This document shows positions 17,128-25,573 of a stretch of DNA of 64,000 nt, piece by piece; the first letter of the stretch is position 1, and the number at the start of each line of letters is the position of its first letter. Source of the stretch: Firmicutes bacterium UBA6113 (GTDB lineage: Bacteria; Bacillota; Clostridia; Tissierellales; Sedimentibacteraceae). Made by a program: the position numbers and the translations under genes. The stretch spans positions 122,957-186,956 of the forward strand of contig DIWF01000005.1 in NCBI GenBank assembly GCA_002422545.1, read 5' to 3'. The notes beneath the pieces were generated by a model, which saw only the letters and a list, made by a program, of their open reading frames with translations, was not told the DNA's origin and searched no databases.

Positions 17128-18348
17128 ATGAAAGAGATAGAAGGTGGGATCACCTCGCCGCAAGGATTCAAGGCTGCAGGAGTATTTGCAGGGATCCGTA
17201 AAAAGAAAAAAGATATGGCAATGATTTTCAGCGAAGTTCCATGCATTGCAGCAGGAACATTCACTACAAATATCGTAAAGGCTGCTCCGGTCAAATGGGA
17301 TATGGAAATGGTGAAAAAATCTCCTTTTGTCCAGGCAGTTGTAGTTAACAGCGGAGTAGCCAACACCTGTACAGGTGCAACCGGAATGGGATACTGCAAA
17401 GACATGGCTGTGACTTCAGGATTAAGTCTTGGAATTCCAACCGAAGCCGTGCTTGTTGCTTCAACTGGCTTGATAGGCAAACAAATACCAATCGATAAAA
17501 TTAAGGCAGGAATTGAAAATCTTGTTCCGATTCTTGGAAGCTCAAAAGAAGACGGAATAATGGCAGCAGAAGCAATACTTACAACAGATACAAGAAAAAA
17601 GGAACTCGCTGTGGAGCTTGAACTTTCAGGAAAGAAGGTAACCATAGGAGGAATGTGCAAGGGTTCCGGCATGATTCATCCTAACATGTGCACTATGCTC
17701 AGCTTCATAACAACAGACGCTGCTATTTCAAAGGAACTTCTTCAGGAAGCATTGAGCATAGATGTTAAGGAAACATATAACATGATTTCCGTAGACGGTG
17801 ACACATCAACAAACGACACAGTGCTGCTTCTTGCAAACGGGCTGGCAGGAAACGATGAAATCACAGAGAAGAATGAAGATTATGAAAAATTTGCAGAGGC
17901 TCTTAATTTCGTAAATACTTACTTTGCCAAAAGAATAGCTGAGGACGGAGAAGGAGCAACATCCCTTTTCGAAGTAAAAGTCATCAATGCACTTACAAAG
18001 GAACAGGCAATGAAGCTTTCCAAATCCATAGTATCCTCTAATCTAACAAAAGCTGCTATTTTCGGCCACGACTTAAACTGGGGAAGAATACTTTGCGCCA
18101 TGGGATACTCCGGAGCAGAGTTTGAACCCGACGACGTAGATCTGTACTTTGAGAGCAGCGGCGGAAAAATCAAATTGATAGAAAACGGAATAGAGCTAAT
18201 TTACAGCAAGGAAGCAGCTGAAGAAATACTTTCAAAACCAGAAATAACTGTCATTGCAGACATAAAAATGGGAAAACAATCGTCAACAGCATGGGGATGC
18301 GACCTTACCTACGATTATGTGAGAATCAATGCAGCATACGGATCATAG
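17128..18348 (+). CDS. argJ: Glutamate N-acetyltransferase / ArgJ (ornithine acetyltransferase)
   Basis: 406 residues, the usual length. ArgJ is made as a precursor that cuts itself before a Thr nucleophile. The site here is within GMIHPNMCTMLSF, so cleavage would fall between Cys and Thr; most homologues have Ala-Thr. The C-terminal RINAAYGS tail is typical. It recycles the acetyl group from N-acetylornithine to glutamate, so no argA or argE is needed. It lies between argC and argB, 8 bp before the latter. Confidence 0.95.
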   Translation: MKEIEGGITSPQGFKAAGVFAGIRKKKKDMAMIFSEVPCIAAGTFTTNIVKAAPVKWDMEMVKKSPFVQAVVVNSGVANTCTGATGMGYCKDMAVTSGLSLGIPTEAVLVASTGLIGKQIPIDKIKAGIENLVPILGSSKEDGIMAAEAILTTDTRKKELAVELELSGKKVTIGGMCKGSGMIHPNMCTMLSFITTDAAISKELLQEALSIDVKETYNMISVDGDTSTNDTVLLLANGLAGNDEITEKNEDYEKFAEALNFVNTYFAKRIAEDGEGATSLFEVKVINALTKEQAMKLSKSIVSSNLTKAAIFGHDLNWGRILCAMGYSGAEFEPDDVDLYFESSGGKIKLIENGIELIYSKEAAEEILSKPEITVIADIKMGKQSSTAWGCDLTYDYVRINAAYGS

Positions 18349-18356
18349 GAGGATCA

Positions 18357-19232
18357 ATGGAAATAGAATTATATATTAAACAAGCAATCATGCAGCCTGA
18401 AGAACTTCCCTTCACAAGAGAATACCAAGATAAAATTGTAGTCGTGAAATACGGCGGAAGTGCAATGACTGATGAAAACATAAAGAAAAATGTTGTAGAA
18501 GACTTGTCGTTGTTAAAAAAGGCAGGATTAAAACCCATTGTTGTTCACGGCGGCGGCAAGGAAATAAACAAATGGCTTTCAAGACTGGGAATTGAAAATA
18601 AATTTATTAACGGACTGAGAGTCACAGATGAACCTACGCTGGAAATAGTTGAAATGGCATTGTTGAAGCTCAACAAGGAACTTGTGCAGCTTATGGAAAG
18701 TTTCGGGGTCAAGGCTGCAGGCATAAGCGGCAAGGACGCAGGCACAATCAAGGTTTCAAAAAGATATTCACCAGAGGCAGACTTGGGATATGTGGGAAAA
18801 ATAAACCATGTTGATGCCTCTCTCATAATGACACTGCTTGAAAGCGGCATCACTCCCATCATTTGCCCCATAGGGCTTGATGAAAATTATCAAGGTTACA
18901 ACATCAATGCAGATGAAGCTGCATGTGCAGTTGCAAAAGGTGTAAAAGCCAAAAAACTTGTTTTTCTTACAGACATAGAAGGAGTGTGCAAGGATCCTAA
19001 GGATTCATCAACAGTGATTCCGGAACTGACAGTCCATGAAGCAAAACAGTTCTTAAGCAGCGGCAGCGCAGGAGGAGGCATGCTACCAAAGCTCATGAAC
19101 TGCATAGATGCTGTAGAAAACGGAGTTTCACGAGTGCACATAATAGACGGAAGAGTACAGCATTCACTGCTAGAAGAGTTTTTGAACAAAACAATGGGTA
19201 CAATGATATTAGCAAAGGAGATTGTTAAATGA
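18357..19232 (+). CDS. argB: Acetylglutamate kinase
   Basis: 291 residues of the amino-acid kinase fold: VVVKYGGSAM near the N-terminus, IVVHGGGKEIN, the substrate loop around AAGISGKDAG, and VFLTDIEGVCKD. It phosphorylates N-acetylglutamate, usually the feedback-controlled step. The start follows AGGAGG by four bases; an earlier in-frame ATG lies inside argJ. Its stop overlaps the argD start by four bases (ATGA), so translation is coupled. Confidence 0.96.
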   Translation: MEIELYIKQAIMQPEELPFTREYQDKIVVVKYGGSAMTDENIKKNVVEDLSLLKKAGLKPIVVHGGGKEINKWLSRLGIENKFINGLRVTDEPTLEIVEMALLKLNKELVQLMESFGVKAAGISGKDAGTIKVSKRYSPEADLGYVGKINHVDASLIMTLLESGITPIICPIGLDENYQGYNINADEAACAVAKGVKAKKLVFLTDIEGVCKDPKDSSTVIPELTVHEAKQFLSSGSAGGGMLPKLMNCIDAVENGVSRVHIIDGRVQHSLLEEFLNKTMGTMILAKEIVK

Positions 19233-20440
19233 AAAAAGAAGATTACATTTTAGAAGCTGAAAACACGCTTCTTAAAACATACAAAAGATACGAGATAATT
19301 TTAGACAAAGGCGACGGGGTTTATCTTTACGATACAGACGGCAAAAAATACCTTGACTTTGCCGCAGGCATAGCTGTTTTTGCCTTGGGATACAACAATA
19401 AAGAATATAACATCGCTTTAAAAAACCAGCTGGATAAATTGCTTCATACATCCAACTATTACTACAACCTGCCTGCAATAGAAGCAGCAAAAAAATTTAC
19501 TAAAGCCTCAGGAATGGACAGGGTTTTTTTCACAAACAGCGGTACTGAAGCAATTGAAGGAGCAATAAAGCTTGCAAAGAAATATGCCTACAACAAAAAT
19601 GGTTTTGCAGGACACGAAATAATTTCAATGAACAATTCATTCCACGGAAGAAGTCTCGGTGCACTTTCTGTGACAGGCAACCCTGAATATCAGAAATCTT
19701 TCAAACCTATGATTGAGGGAGTTAAATTTGCAGACATGAACGACTTAGAAAGTGTAAAATCTCTGGTTTCAGAAAAGACATGTGCCATAATTATGGAACC
19801 TGTTCAAGGAGAGGGAGGAATTTATCCCGCAGACAAGGAATTTCTGCAGGGAGTTAAATCAATATGCGACGAAAATGATATTTTGCTTATTTTCGATGAA
19901 ATTCAGTGTGGAATGGGAAGGACAGGATCAATGTTTGCATTCCAGGATTACGGAGTGATGCCTGATATTTTGACTACAGCCAAGGCCTTAGGATGCGGTG
20001 TTCCTGTAGGAGCCTTTGCAGCCAATGAAAAAGCAGCATCAGCCATGGTTCCGGGAGATCACGGCACAACATACGGCGGAAATCCGTTTGTATGCGCGGC
20101 AGTGAGCAAGGTTTTCGACTTGTTTGAATCCTGCAAAGTTCTGGAAAATGTCAACAAAATCACCCCCTACCTGGAAAGTGAAATTGACAAACTGGTTGAG
20201 CAGAATGACTTCATAGAAAAAAGAAGAGGAAAAGGACTCATGCAGGGAATTGTATTTTCTGTTCCTGTAGGGGACATCGTCCTTGAAGCTCAAAAACAAG
20301 GTCTTATTATAATAACTGCAGGTAAAAACGTAATACGACTGGTTCCCCCTCTTGTAATAACAAAACAACATGTTGATGAAATGATTGTGAAATTAAAATC
20401 TGCAATAGACTGTGTAGTTAATACAGACAACAAACATTAG
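19229..20440 (+). CDS. argD: Acetylornithine aminotransferase
   Basis: 403 residues of the class III aminotransferase family. Markers are NSGTEAIEGAIKLAKK, NSFHGRSLGALSVTG, EPVQGEGGIYP, FDEIQCGMGRTG and the PLP lysine in TTAKALGCGVPVG. It converts N-acetylglutamate semialdehyde to N-acetylornithine. It is the last gene of the operon; argF, G and H are not nearby. A palindromic repeat follows directly and may act as the terminator. Confidence 0.95.
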   Translation: MKKEDYILEAENTLLKTYKRYEIILDKGDGVYLYDTDGKKYLDFAAGIAVFALGYNNKEYNIALKNQLDKLLHTSNYYYNLPAIEAAKKFTKASGMDRVFFTNSGTEAIEGAIKLAKKYAYNKNGFAGHEIISMNNSFHGRSLGALSVTGNPEYQKSFKPMIEGVKFADMNDLESVKSLVSEKTCAIIMEPVQGEGGIYPADKEFLQGVKSICDENDILLIFDEIQCGMGRTGSMFAFQDYGVMPDILTTAKALGCGVPVGAFAANEKAASAMVPGDHGTTYGGNPFVCAAVSKVFDLFESCKVLENVNKITPYLESEIDKLVEQNDFIEKRRGKGLMQGIVFSVPVGDIVLEAQKQGLIIITAGKNVIRLVPPLVITKQHVDEMIVKLKSAIDCVVNTDNKH

Positions 20441-20451
20441 AATATACAATC

Positions 20452-20531
20452 GTAGGGGCGGATCTTGTGTCCGCCCGTGCTGTTGATTCAATAACATCTT
20501 TATTGCGGGAGAACACGAGGTTCTCCCCTAC
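20452..20531. repeat. Palindromic repeat, family A (copy 1)
   Basis: GTAGGGGCGGATCTTGTGTC begins the element and CTCCCCTAC ends it. Inside are two hairpins, GGGCGGA...TCCGCCC and GGGAGAAC...GTTCTCCC. A shorter relative with GGGAGGAC...GTCCTCCC follows at about 20578-20622. The same architecture recurs at 46785, 54577 and 62525. It fills the gap between argD and gltX. Confidence 0.85.
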
Positions 20532-20670
20532 AAACTGGAATATAGATTTAATGTTATTTCCTTATAATTGATTGCGTAAGGCCGGATCTTGTTATCTTCG
20601 GGAGGACAGTAGTCCTCCCTACATGATTGAATTACCTATCGCCAACATAAATAAACTAATGGCTCTTCTT

Positions 20671-22317
20671 TTATTTGTTTATTGCCTTTTCGATTCTAAT
20701 TCTTACTTTTCCTTCGCCCATAATCTGCTGAAGTTCCCATACATCAGGTGATGTGGCACGTCCTATGATGGCAATTCTTATTACGGAGCTTACATCTCCC
20801 ACATGACCCTTGTACATTTCAGAATTTTTCTTGTAATCCTTTGGTTTTGCAGCATATCCGTTGTCCTGTGCTATTATTCTTATTTTATCAAACCACTGGC
20901 TCTGGTCGTCGTTGTGGTCATATGTTTCAAGATAAGCTTTCAGTAGTTTTTTTGCTTCCTCATCATCTATGTTTTCAGGATACTTGTCAACAACATCAAA
21001 ATATTCATCAAAGAAATAGCTTATGAATTCAAATATCTGCTGGCAGTACATGAGGTCCTTGCGTGGTTTATCTCCGTTTCTTCCAACATTAAGAAGTTTT
21101 ATTACCGCTTCTTTGTTTTCAGAAAGCAAATTTGTTATTTCTGTCTTGTGTCCTTTTGCCCAGTCAAGCATGAAGTTAAATATATCTTCTGCCGAAAATT
21201 TAATGAGGACGTCTTTGCTGATGTTGTTCAGTTTATCCAGGTCGAATAGCGCTCCCGAATTGCTCATTTTCTCCAATGTAAATTCAAAATTGTCCGTATG
21301 GCTGTCAGGGTTTTCAATTCTCCACTCTTCGTAGTTGGAATTTAAAATTGTCAGCAAGTATTCTCTCACAGCTGCAGGATGATATCCCAGGTCCATGTAG
21401 AATCCAAGTCCAAGTTCCGGGTCTTTTCTTTTTGACAATTTTCTTTTGGCTCCGTTATCCATTTTCATCAAGTGTGCTGTATGGCAGTAAACAGGAGTAT
21501 CCCATCCAAGTGTTGTAAATATTTCATAATGAATAGGAAGTGTTGAAAGCCATTCTTCCCCTCTTACAACATGTGTCACTCTCATGAGATGGTCGTCAAC
21601 TACATGAGCAAAATGATATGTAGGTATTCCGTTTGTCTTTAAAATTACTATGTCCTGATAGTTTTCATGTATTGTGAGATGTCCTCTTATGGCGTCATTT
21701 ATTTCAAATGTTCCTTCTTCTGTTCCCATTGATTTGAACCTGATTACAAACTCTTCCCCATTGGATAGCTTTTCCTGCACTTCTTCAAGTGTAAGATTTC
21801 TGTCCTTTGCCCACTTGCCGTAATATCCTGTATTCACATTTTCTTCAGCTTGTTTTTTCCTTGTTTCTTCAAGTTCTTCTTCTGTGCAGAAACATGGGTA
21901 TGCTCTGCCCTGCTCCACCATGTATTTTGCAACACATTGATAAATCTTTCCTCGGTTGCTCTGAAAATAAGGTCCATAGCTGCCTATTTCTCCATTGATG
22001 CCTGCTCCTTCGTCAAACTTCAATCCGAAGTATTCGAGAGATGAAATTATTATTTCAATAGAACCTTCAACCTTTCGCTTTTCGTCTGTATCTTCAATTC
22101 TCAGCATGAAGACACCTTCGCTCTGGTGAGCAAGACGCTCGTCAACAAAAGCCCCGTAAAGATTTCCAAGGTGAATGAACCCTGTAGGACTTGGAGCCAG
22201 TCTTGTAACTTTTGCTCCTTCTTTCAGGTTTCTTTTCGGAAACACTTCTTCTTCATAATATAGTACTGATTCCTTTATATCCGGAAATAAAATATCAGCA
22301 AGTTTTTTATAATCCAT
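20671..22317 (-). CDS. gltX: Glutamate-tRNA ligase
   Basis: 548 residues. The class I signature is RLAPSPTGFIHLGNLYGA, and the KMSKS-like loop is KRKLSKRKDPELG. The catalytic half is followed by an unusually divergent anticodon-binding half. It attaches Glu to tRNA in the cytoplasm, and may also charge tRNA-Gln if the GatCAB route is used (not visible). A structured leader with a terminator-like hairpin precedes it at about 22370-22460. It ends next to a family A repeat. Confidence 0.93.
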   Translation of the reverse strand: MDYKKLADILFPDIKESVLYYEEEVFPKRNLKEGAKVTRLAPSPTGFIHLGNLYGAFVDERLAHQSEGVFMLRIEDTDEKRKVEGSIEIIISSLEYFGLKFDEGAGINGEIGSYGPYFQSNRGKIYQCVAKYMVEQGRAYPCFCTEEELEETRKKQAEENVNTGYYGKWAKDRNLTLEEVQEKLSNGEEFVIRFKSMGTEEGTFEINDAIRGHLTIHENYQDIVILKTNGIPTYHFAHVVDDHLMRVTHVVRGEEWLSTLPIHYEIFTTLGWDTPVYCHTAHLMKMDNGAKRKLSKRKDPELGLGFYMDLGYHPAAVREYLLTILNSNYEEWRIENPDSHTDNFEFTLEKMSNSGALFDLDKLNNISKDVLIKFSAEDIFNFMLDWAKGHKTEITNLLSENKEAVIKLLNVGRNGDKPRKDLMYCQQIFEFISYFFDEYFDVVDKYPENIDDEEAKKLLKAYLETYDHNDDQSQWFDKIRIIAQDNGYAAKPKDYKKNSEMYKGHVGDVSSVIRIAIIGRATSPDVWELQQIMGEGKVRIRIEKAINK

Positions 22318-22370
22318 TTTTTCCTCCGCAACTATGGCACTATGTGCTTTTTTATTAAAATAACAAAAGA

Positions 22371-22457
22371 CGGTATTACAACAACACCGTCCTCAAATTT
22401 TCGGATAACAATAGGGGAATCGTTCCCCTGATTCCACCTTGAGATGGTGGTGACCAT
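22371..22457 (-). promoter_or_regulatory. Structured gltX leader with three hairpins and a terminator
   Basis: Reading the minus strand, three hairpins follow one another: CCACC/GGTGG (22457-22433), AGGGGAA/TTCCCCT (around 22413-22430), and GACGGT/ACCGTC (22391-22369) followed by a T-rich stretch. The last looks like a terminator upstream of gltX. The stretch AAGGTGGAATC is reminiscent of a T-box core but lacks the ACCGCG continuation and any stem I, so it is not called a T-box. Confidence 0.45.
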
Positions 22458-22529
22458 TGACCATGAGTCATACTAATCTTCATAATTATATACTTAATAA
22501 CATATTTTGTCTACTATTTTTGAACAGTA

Positions 22530-22967
22530 TCAATGTTTGCAGCAGTGTCCTCCCACGTCTCCAATCTTCATCATCAATATTTCACCGTCTTCTTCAGAAA
22601 CTTCTTCAAAACCAATGTTTTCAAAAAGTTTTTTGTATTGTTTGCTTATCTTTGCATAAGTTTTTTCTGCTCCCATGTCAAAAGCTTTCCTCACAATCAT
22701 TCTTACTATCAAATCCCCGTAGTTTTTACCTCGATGTCCTTCAGAAATGCATACCATGTCAGCAAAAAATTTTCCTTCTTTAAAAAGCAATCTTCCCGTA
22801 CCAACAGGCACATTGTCTTCATACACTACAAGGCTGAATGCAAAATCATCATAAATATCTGTAACCAGATTTTCATCTGTTTTGAGTTCATTGCAAAACA
22901 CATTTTTTCTGAGAACCAGTGCATCACTTAAATTCTCCCTACCTTGAAACCACCTTGTATTTATCAT
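22530..22967 (-). CDS. GNAT family N-acetyltransferase
   Basis: 145 residues. The acetyl-CoA-binding region reads VCISEGHRGKNYGDLIVRMIVRKA, preceded by VPVGTGRLLFKEGKFFADMV, as in YjcF-like GNAT proteins. The C-terminus ends GGHCCKH, a possible metal-binding tail not usual for the family. It acts in the cytoplasm on an unknown small molecule or protein. It is on the same strand as gltX with about 210 bp between. Confidence 0.8.
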   Translation of the reverse strand: MINTRWFQGRENLSDALVLRKNVFCNELKTDENLVTDIYDDFAFSLVVYEDNVPVGTGRLLFKEGKFFADMVCISEGHRGKNYGDLIVRMIVRKAFDMGAEKTYAKISKQYKKLFENIGFEEVSEEDGEILMMKIGDVGGHCCKH

Positions 22968-23126
22968 ATTGCACCTCTTATATTTTGCATATATTATATC
23001 ATTGTCCTCTTGAGTTGTACATTAGAAATTAAGGTTTTATCTATATCAGCTATATATTTTTATCCTCGGTTTTAATATCATATCAAAGATTATAACAATA
23101 TTTAAAGCCCGTGACAATGAATAATG

Positions 23127-23154
23127 TTGTAGTTTTTCCTAGTTGTGGTATAAT
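23127..23154 (+). promoter_or_regulatory. Promoter of the small XRE gene
   Basis: TTGTAG and TATAAT are separated by 16 bases, with a TG one base before the -10 box (TGGTATAAT). It lies 38 bases before the start codon. Confidence 0.6.
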
Positions 23155-23191
23155 ATTAACAGTATCAGCAAAATAAACTGAGGTGATGATT

Positions 23192-23389
23192 ATGACATTA
23201 GGTGAAAAGTTAAGAAGCATTAGAAAAGGAAAAGATATGACTAAACAGGAACTGGGCAATGTTTTGAATGTACCTAAAGAAAGAATCAAGCTTTACGAAA
23301 ACAACGAAGAAGTACCATCAGATTTTTATTTGTCTGCTTTTGCTCAATATTTTAATATTTCTGTTGATGAACTGACAAATGTTGAATAA
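23192..23389 (+). CDS. Small XRE family DNA-binding protein
   Basis: 65 residues, a single helix-turn-helix (MTLGEKLRSIRKGKDMTKQELGNVLNVPKERIKLYENNEEVPS). The start at 23192 is placed seven bases after GAGGTG; a GTG three codons earlier overlaps that site. There is no sensor domain, so it is probably a simple repressor. It precedes the TM1266-type regulator by about 170 bp with a hairpin leader between. Targets are unknown. Confidence 0.8.
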   Translation: MTLGEKLRSIRKGKDMTKQELGNVLNVPKERIKLYENNEEVPSDFYLSAFAQYFNISVDELTNVE

Positions 23390-23482
23390 ATATTATTAAA
23401 TAATCTTAACATTATTAAGGTTGTATTTACATTTTAACTATGTTAAATTAATATCAAATCTAAGCTTAAGGATTTTCTAAGG

Positions 23483-23547
23483 GCAAGGAAACAAAAAAAT
23501 GTTCTCTATGATTATTATTCCTTGCTTATGCAAGGAATATTTTTTGT
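23483..23547 (+). promoter_or_regulatory. Possible attenuator before the TM1266-type gene
   Basis: ATTCCTTG and CAAGGAAT form an 8-bp stem (23517-23538) followed by A and six T, ending 14 bases before the start codon. An earlier GCAAGGAA (23483-23490) can pair with the same TTCCTTGC, giving an alternative structure that would prevent the terminator. This is the layout of a transcription attenuator; the signal is unknown and no known riboswitch class was recognised. Confidence 0.45.
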
Positions 23548-23560
23548 ATTAGGAGGTATT

Positions 23561-23806
23561 ATGGACAAAAGAATTGGTGTCATAGGAATTGTGATTGAAG
23601 ATTTGACCAGAATAGCCGAAGCAAATGATATTCTGCATCAATACGGTAATATCATAATAGGCAGAATGGGCATCCCTTATAAGGAAAGAGGAGTGAATGT
23701 AATTTCAATCATCGTGGACGGAACTACAGACGAAATAGGAGCTCTTACCGGCAAGCTTGGAAAAATCAAAGGATTGAGCGTAAAAAGCGCCTTATCCAAA
23801 AAATAG
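23561..23806 (+). CDS. TM1266-type iron-only hydrogenase system putative regulator
   Basis: 81 residues. The sequence MDKRIGVIGIVIEDLTRIAEANDILHQYGNIIIGRMGIPYKERGVNVISIIVDGTTDEIGALTGKLGKIKGLSVKSA matches the TM1266 family, a NikR-C/ACT-like fold often found beside [FeFe]-hydrogenase genes. AGGAGG lies five bases before the start. It is 8 bp upstream of an ABC importer and appears to be in the same operon. No hydrogenase or maturase gene is in the window. The link between this regulator and the transporter is an inference from spacing. Confidence 0.82.
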   Translation: MDKRIGVIGIVIEDLTRIAEANDILHQYGNIIIGRMGIPYKERGVNVISIIVDGTTDEIGALTGKLGKIKGLSVKSALSKK

Positions 23807-23814
23807 GAGGATTT

Positions 23815-24846
23815 ATGAAAAAATCTATGAATAAATTAAGTTTGCTTTTGATCCTGGCAATGATATTGTCCATTTTTGCAGGCTGCACCAGCAAGACTGA
23901 TAACGCCAAGCCACAGGAACCTGCACCACAGGAACAAGTAAAAGAAGAACCGAAAGACCCCATTGATGTGACAATAGCAGGCCTCATGGGACCTACATCC
24001 ATAGGCATGATAAAAATGATTGATGAAAAAGCAATGAACAGCGAACAATACAACGTTGAATACATAGCAGAAAGCGCACCTGACGCTTTAAGCGCAAAAA
24101 TAATAAACGGCGACATCAAGATTTCTTCTGTGCCAATAAACCTTGCAGCTGTTTTGTACAACAAAACAGGCGGAAAAATTCAGATAATGGCTGTAAACAC
24201 TGTAGGAAACCTTTATGTTGTTGGAAGCGACAATACTTCAACAATTGCAGAACTTGAAGGAAAAACACTTGGAATGAGCGCAAAAGGTTCTACACCTGAT
24301 TATGCCATGAATTATATTTTAAAGCAAAACAAACTGGAAGGCAAAGTTGAGCTTGATTACAGCACAGACCACGCAACACTCGCTCAGGCTGTAATTGCAG
24401 AAGACACAAGCGTTGCTCTTCTTCCTCAGCCCTTTGTTACTCAGACAGCATTAAAAAATGAAAATGTAAAAATGCTCATAGACTTAAACGAAGCATGGAA
24501 GGAAGCAACAAAAGGAGCCAGTGAACTTTATACGGGCTGCATCATAGTAAACACTGAATTTGCAGAAAACAATAAGGAATTTGTTGCTGAATTTCTAAAA
24601 CAATACGAAGAATCAGTAAACTGGGTTTTAGAAAATCAAAAAGACGCGTCAGTGTTAGTTGAGAAAAACGGAATTATGCCAAGCGCTGCAATAGTAGAAA
24701 AAGCAATTCCTTACTGCGGAATCACATACAGATTAGCTTCAGCAGAAAAGGAAAAACTCAACAGTTTCTATCAGATATTGTTTGATTCAAATCCTGCTTC
24801 AGTAGGAGGAAGCATGCCAGATGAAAAATTCTATTTTGCTGAGTAA
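23815..24846 (+). CDS. ABC transporter substrate-binding lipoprotein (NMT1/SsuA-like)
   Basis: 343 residues. Signal peptide with lipobox ILSIFAGC (lipidated Cys near residue 24), a charged/Pro linker, then a periplasmic-binding type 2 fold with GPTSIGMIKMID and DALSAKIINGDIKISSVPIN near the N-terminus and GKTLGMSAKGSTPDYA centrally. It would sit on the outer face of the membrane and deliver a ligand to the permease at 24821. Sulfonates, nitrate, pyrimidine precursors and others are imported by this class; the ligand is not deducible. Confidence 0.9.
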   Translation: MKKSMNKLSLLLILAMILSIFAGCTSKTDNAKPQEPAPQEQVKEEPKDPIDVTIAGLMGPTSIGMIKMIDEKAMNSEQYNVEYIAESAPDALSAKIINGDIKISSVPINLAAVLYNKTGGKIQIMAVNTVGNLYVVGSDNTSTIAELEGKTLGMSAKGSTPDYAMNYILKQNKLEGKVELDYSTDHATLAQAVIAEDTSVALLPQPFVTQTALKNENVKMLIDLNEAWKEATKGASELYTGCIIVNTEFAENNKEFVAEFLKQYEESVNWVLENQKDASVLVEKNGIMPSAAIVEKAIPYCGITYRLASAEKEKLNSFYQILFDSNPASVGGSMPDEKFYFAE

Positions 24847-25573
24847 GTACAGGAATTTTTTCATAATTATATTTTGGATAACTGTGTGGGAGATATTATC
24901 GCTGATAATCAATCAGGAGATTTATCTCCCTTCTCCCTTTGCGACATTTAAATCATTGTTTGATTTAATGTTTGATAAGATTACTTACATAACAATTCTT
25001 TACAGCACATACAGGACACTGACCGGATTTTTAATTTCAACATTTTTTGGAGTAATACTGGGATTTGTGTGCGGAATGAACAAATCAATTTACAATCTTT
25101 TAAATCCTTTGGTTAGCATTATAAGGACCGTGCCCGTTATGAGCATTATAATCATTGCCATCATGTGGTTCAAGGACACAAACGTACCTGTTTTCGTAGC
25201 ATTTTTAATGTGCTTTCCAATTATCTGGACTAATACCATCCAAGGAATAGCCTCAGCTGACAACAAACTTCTTCAAATGTGTAAAATTTACAGCATTAAA
25301 AAAACGCGAGTTATAAAATCCGTTTATTTTTACAGCGCACTGCCCTACATAAAGGCAGGCATGGTTTCTGCTCTGGGAATAAGCTGGAAGGTTACTTCTG
25401 CTGCAGAGGTCTTAAGTTTACCAAAGTATTCAATAGGAAGATTTTTGTACGATTCGAAAGTTTATCTTGAAATTCCGGACTTATTTTCATGGACAATCAT
25501 CATAATTCTTCTGAGCACCTTCTTTGAAAAATTGCTTAAAAAAATATTTGAAGCAGGAAAAACAAATGATTAA
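24821..25573 (+). CDS. ABC transporter permease (SsuC/TauC type)
   Basis: 250 residues, six predicted membrane segments, with the cytoplasmic coupling motif around KIYSIKKTRVIKSVYFYSALPYIKAGM. It overlaps the binding-protein gene by 26 bp and the ATPase gene by 8 bp, which implies coupled translation. The start ATG lies inside the 3' end of the upstream gene; an ATG further in cannot be excluded. Confidence 0.9.
   Translation: MKNSILLSKYRNFFIIIFWITVWEILSLIINQEIYLPSPFATFKSLFDLMFDKITYITILYSTYRTLTGFLISTFFGVILGFVCGMNKSIYNLLNPLVSIIRTVPVMSIIIIAIMWFKDTNVPVFVAFLMCFPIIWTNTIQGIASADNKLLQMCKIYSIKKTRVIKSVYFYSALPYIKAGMVSALGISWKVTSAAEVLSLPKYSIGRFLYDSKVYLEIPDLFSWTIIIILLSTFFEKLLKKIFEAGKTND

Noticed and set aside
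17097..17672. 191-codon open frame on the - strand
   Set aside because: Shadow of argJ, with composition typical of a reversed coding strand.
22371..22457. gltX leader as a T-box
   Set aside because: Only a short AAGGTGGAATC fragment fits; there is no ACCGCG continuation, no stem I and no readable specifier.
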